This document shows positions 62,331 to 64,000 of a stretch of DNA of 64,000 bases, one piece after another. How positions within the stretch are numbered: the stretch's first letter is position 1; the number at the start of each line of letters is the position of its first letter. The notes under the pieces are model-generated. The model ran no database searches and was not told where the DNA came from. It saw nothing but the letters and a program-made list of their open reading frames with translations. The position numbers and the translations under genes were made by a program. Origin of the DNA: Asparagopsis taxiformis (taxonomy: Eukaryota; Rhodophyta; Florideophyceae; Bonnemaisoniales; Bonnemaisoniaceae); contig JALQPE010000704.1 in assembly GCA_030407315.1 (NCBI GenBank), positions 1 to 64,000 on the forward strand, given 5' to 3'.

Positions 62331-63607
62331 GAAGACAGATATGGTAAAGAAGTGTAGTTGTATAGGCAACAGACGCTCTGAAGCAATATTTATTGGGAAG
62401 GAAAGATCACCATAGCTATATTAACGATAATGAAGAGTAATAGATGCATCACCAAAACAGTATCCGGCTCTTGGTATTTGAATTTGAGATGGATGGAGTG
62501 TGGTTGATGTACAGACTGTGAAGAGAATGAAGAAATGTACAAGTGAAGAAAAACAATTGGTCAGCCTGGGTAATGATAGTGGAGAGTGATATCAGGAAAC
62601 ACAGGTTGCACAACCACTGGCGGGTTTTTGAGCGTCTGGGAATGGTGAGTACAAATCCACGGACCGGCACAATCCCATGCCATGAACAAGTAGTCGAGTA
62701 CCAACGAAATATTGTTACTTGAAGGGAGCAAAATAGTTTGAAAGTAGTGCTGTCTCCATTGGATCGATTCAATCCATTGTCCAAGGAGGCCATTCGGAGT
62801 TGGGATAAATGTGAGTCGGCAAAACCATGCAATGATGAAGATGATATGTGAAGTAGTTGATTGATGAGGAAAATGAACCTGCCAAGAAGCGTGCAACAGG
62901 TAGAAGGTGTTCGGAACGATAGTGTGAGGAAATTGCATGAGCGAAATTTTCCTGGAGAGAGGTTATTGAGTTCTCTCTCAATTTATATGAGGCAAGAAGG
63001 AGTGGAGGATCGTCTAGGGGCAGAATTGGGAACTTGCGGCAGGTGTCAGGAGTAGAGAAAAACCTAGGTTCGCGGGCTGAGTGATTTGGCAAACTTGTTG
63101 GTCATTGGCCCGGAAGACACAATGTGAATTGGGACGTACTACCTGCCAACGGTTTGTATCGCTTGCCAAGTCACAGCTGTGAACAGTGGAACTCAATCAT
63201 CTGTCAATTTATTTGAGTAGACTGGCCTGGCAATACAATCATGGTTGAATATTAAAAATAGAATCATCGTAGAAAGGAGGAAATAACCACTCTCACGCCC
63301 TGTTGAAGGAATGACCTGGCACAGTCTGGGAACATTAATGCCAAGTGATATAGAAGTTTGTGATGACGGCTAGAGATACGCCTTGGGATGTGTGTGATGT
63401 TGCCCGTAATAGGTACTTTGTGAAAACCCATGACGGAGGATGTCATCGGCTGGAGAACCTCTGACAAGCATGTGTGTTTGTCTGCATATTGATGGGTATG
63501 CACAGTAGTGAAACATGAGATGGAGGGCTGCAGTTGTTGAAGAGACCATGGGTTGCACAACCACTGACAGCTGAGGGCAGCGGTTTAGCGCAAATGTAGT
63601 TTAACTG
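62331..63607. other. Region with no convincing gene
   Basis: About 1.3 kb. Minus ORFs of 98-127 codons (62449-62832, 62561-62938, 62769-63092, 63264-63560) overlap in different frames, lack domains and look random. GGTTGCACAACCACTG appears twice (about 62604 and 63549), perhaps the edges of an unidentified repeat. Confidence 0.4.
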
Positions 63608-63645
63608 GAGAAGGAAAGCCTCAGACGTCGGAGGATTTCCTTCTC
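63608..63645. repeat. Hairpin with 15-nt arms
   Basis: Arms 63608-63622 and 63631-63645 pair at 14 of 15 positions around the loop AGACGTCG, which itself contains the palindrome GACGTC. It is followed within 8 nt by a second palindrome. Confidence 0.8.
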
Positions 63646-63652
63646 AAGTGCA

Positions 63653-63674
63653 CTTGCATTTCATGAAATGCAAG
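63653..63674. repeat. Perfect 22-bp palindrome
   Basis: CTTGCATTTCA followed directly by its reverse complement, centred on ATGA/TCAT. It sits next to the 63608-63645 hairpin and an AAGAAAG run. Confidence 0.85.
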
Positions 63675-63802
63675 AAAGAAAGAAAGCTGCACCTTTCACG
63701 CGAGAATAGAAGAGCGGAAAAATATGCAAGGGCTGCCTAATGTAACCAATTTATCGTAATAGAACAATGGCAGTTGTTTCGAAACCAGTGACGAACACAC
63801 AT

Positions 63803-63896
63803 AAGCAGAAACAGGTTTTGAAACCGGTGACACTGAAGCAGAAACAGGTTTTGAAACCGGTGACACTGAAGCAGAAACAGGTTTTGAAACCGGTGA
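63803..63896 (+). repeat. 33-bp tandem repeat, three units
   Basis: Units 63803-63835, 63836-63868 and a shorter 63869-63896. Because 33 is a multiple of three, a plus-strand ORF (63767-63991) reads through with the 11-residue repeat LKQKQVLKPVT. A diverged start of another unit precedes it at about 63785. Whether the ORF is expressed is unknown. Confidence 0.8.
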
Positions 63897-64000
63897 CTGC
63901 CGAAACGAATTGTATATTTCGGGTTGTGGATCAGTACAGTTTATGCCGTTCTAGGAGGGTAACCCAGGGATCTATCTACGACGTAATGTGAACCGCCATC

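Noticed and set aside
62449..63196. Overlapping minus ORFs of 60-127 codons
   Set aside because: No domain, several mutually overlapping frames and AT-driven composition; they look like chance ORFs.

Overview
The window is the left end of a eukaryotic chromosome. It opens with about 1.2 kb of C-strand telomeric repeat (CCCCTAAT units, G-strand ATTAGGGG) and continues into subtelomeric DNA packed with retrotransposons. I see no ribosomal RNA, tRNA, operon or bacterial signature. All three stop codons end long frames, so the standard code applies. The species cannot be named from the sequence. A retrotransposon-rich alga (for example a red alga) or another protist would fit, but that is inference.

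Layout. 1-1230 telomere. 1347-7344 (minus) is a telomere-proximal cassette: a large transposase-like protein with a GHTH/DID-type RNase H-like core, a DNA methyltransferase with a DPPY motif, and a ParB-like nuclease-fold protein. The last two share one reading frame. 7823-13810 (minus) is Ty3/gypsy chromovirus 1, with identical 362-bp LTRs, a TTATA target duplication and broken frames. 13816-19994 holds no intact gene, but has weak relics of a Ser/Thr/Pro-rich protein and a Sel1-like repeat protein. 19995-31607 (minus) is copy A of a large chromovirus. 31608-35416 (plus) is a third gypsy element, gag-less and broken by one amber codon. 37425-42051 (plus) is a Ty1/copia element with 110-bp LTRs, a TTCAA target duplication and frameshifts, several at homopolymers. 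42873-45050 (plus) is an intact unrecognised two-TM protein. 47195-49149 (minus) is a copia-like RT/RNase H with a Tudor-like domain, cut at 49150 by copy B of the large chromovirus (plus). Copy B runs to about 61064 and has intact gag, intact pol and a convergent 742-aa antisense ORF. 61066-62330 is a degenerate minisatellite based on GAACAGT words. The rest to 64000 holds hairpins and a 33-bp tandem repeat but no convincing gene.

How the parts work together. Copy B looks potentially competent: Gag with a CCHC knuckle, then Pol joined by a -1 frameshift at a G GGA AAC heptamer followed by a 10-bp stem, ending in a chromodomain. A long protein is encoded on the opposite strand downstream of pol. 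Copy A is a decayed inverted copy: an 8-bp duplication in gag, a 1-bp deletion in pol, an altered slip heptamer, and a nonsense codon plus truncation in the antisense ORF. The most unusual host-like unit is the transposase-like/DNA-methyltransferase/ParB cassette beside the telomere. It may be a DNA transposon that carries its own DNA-modification module.
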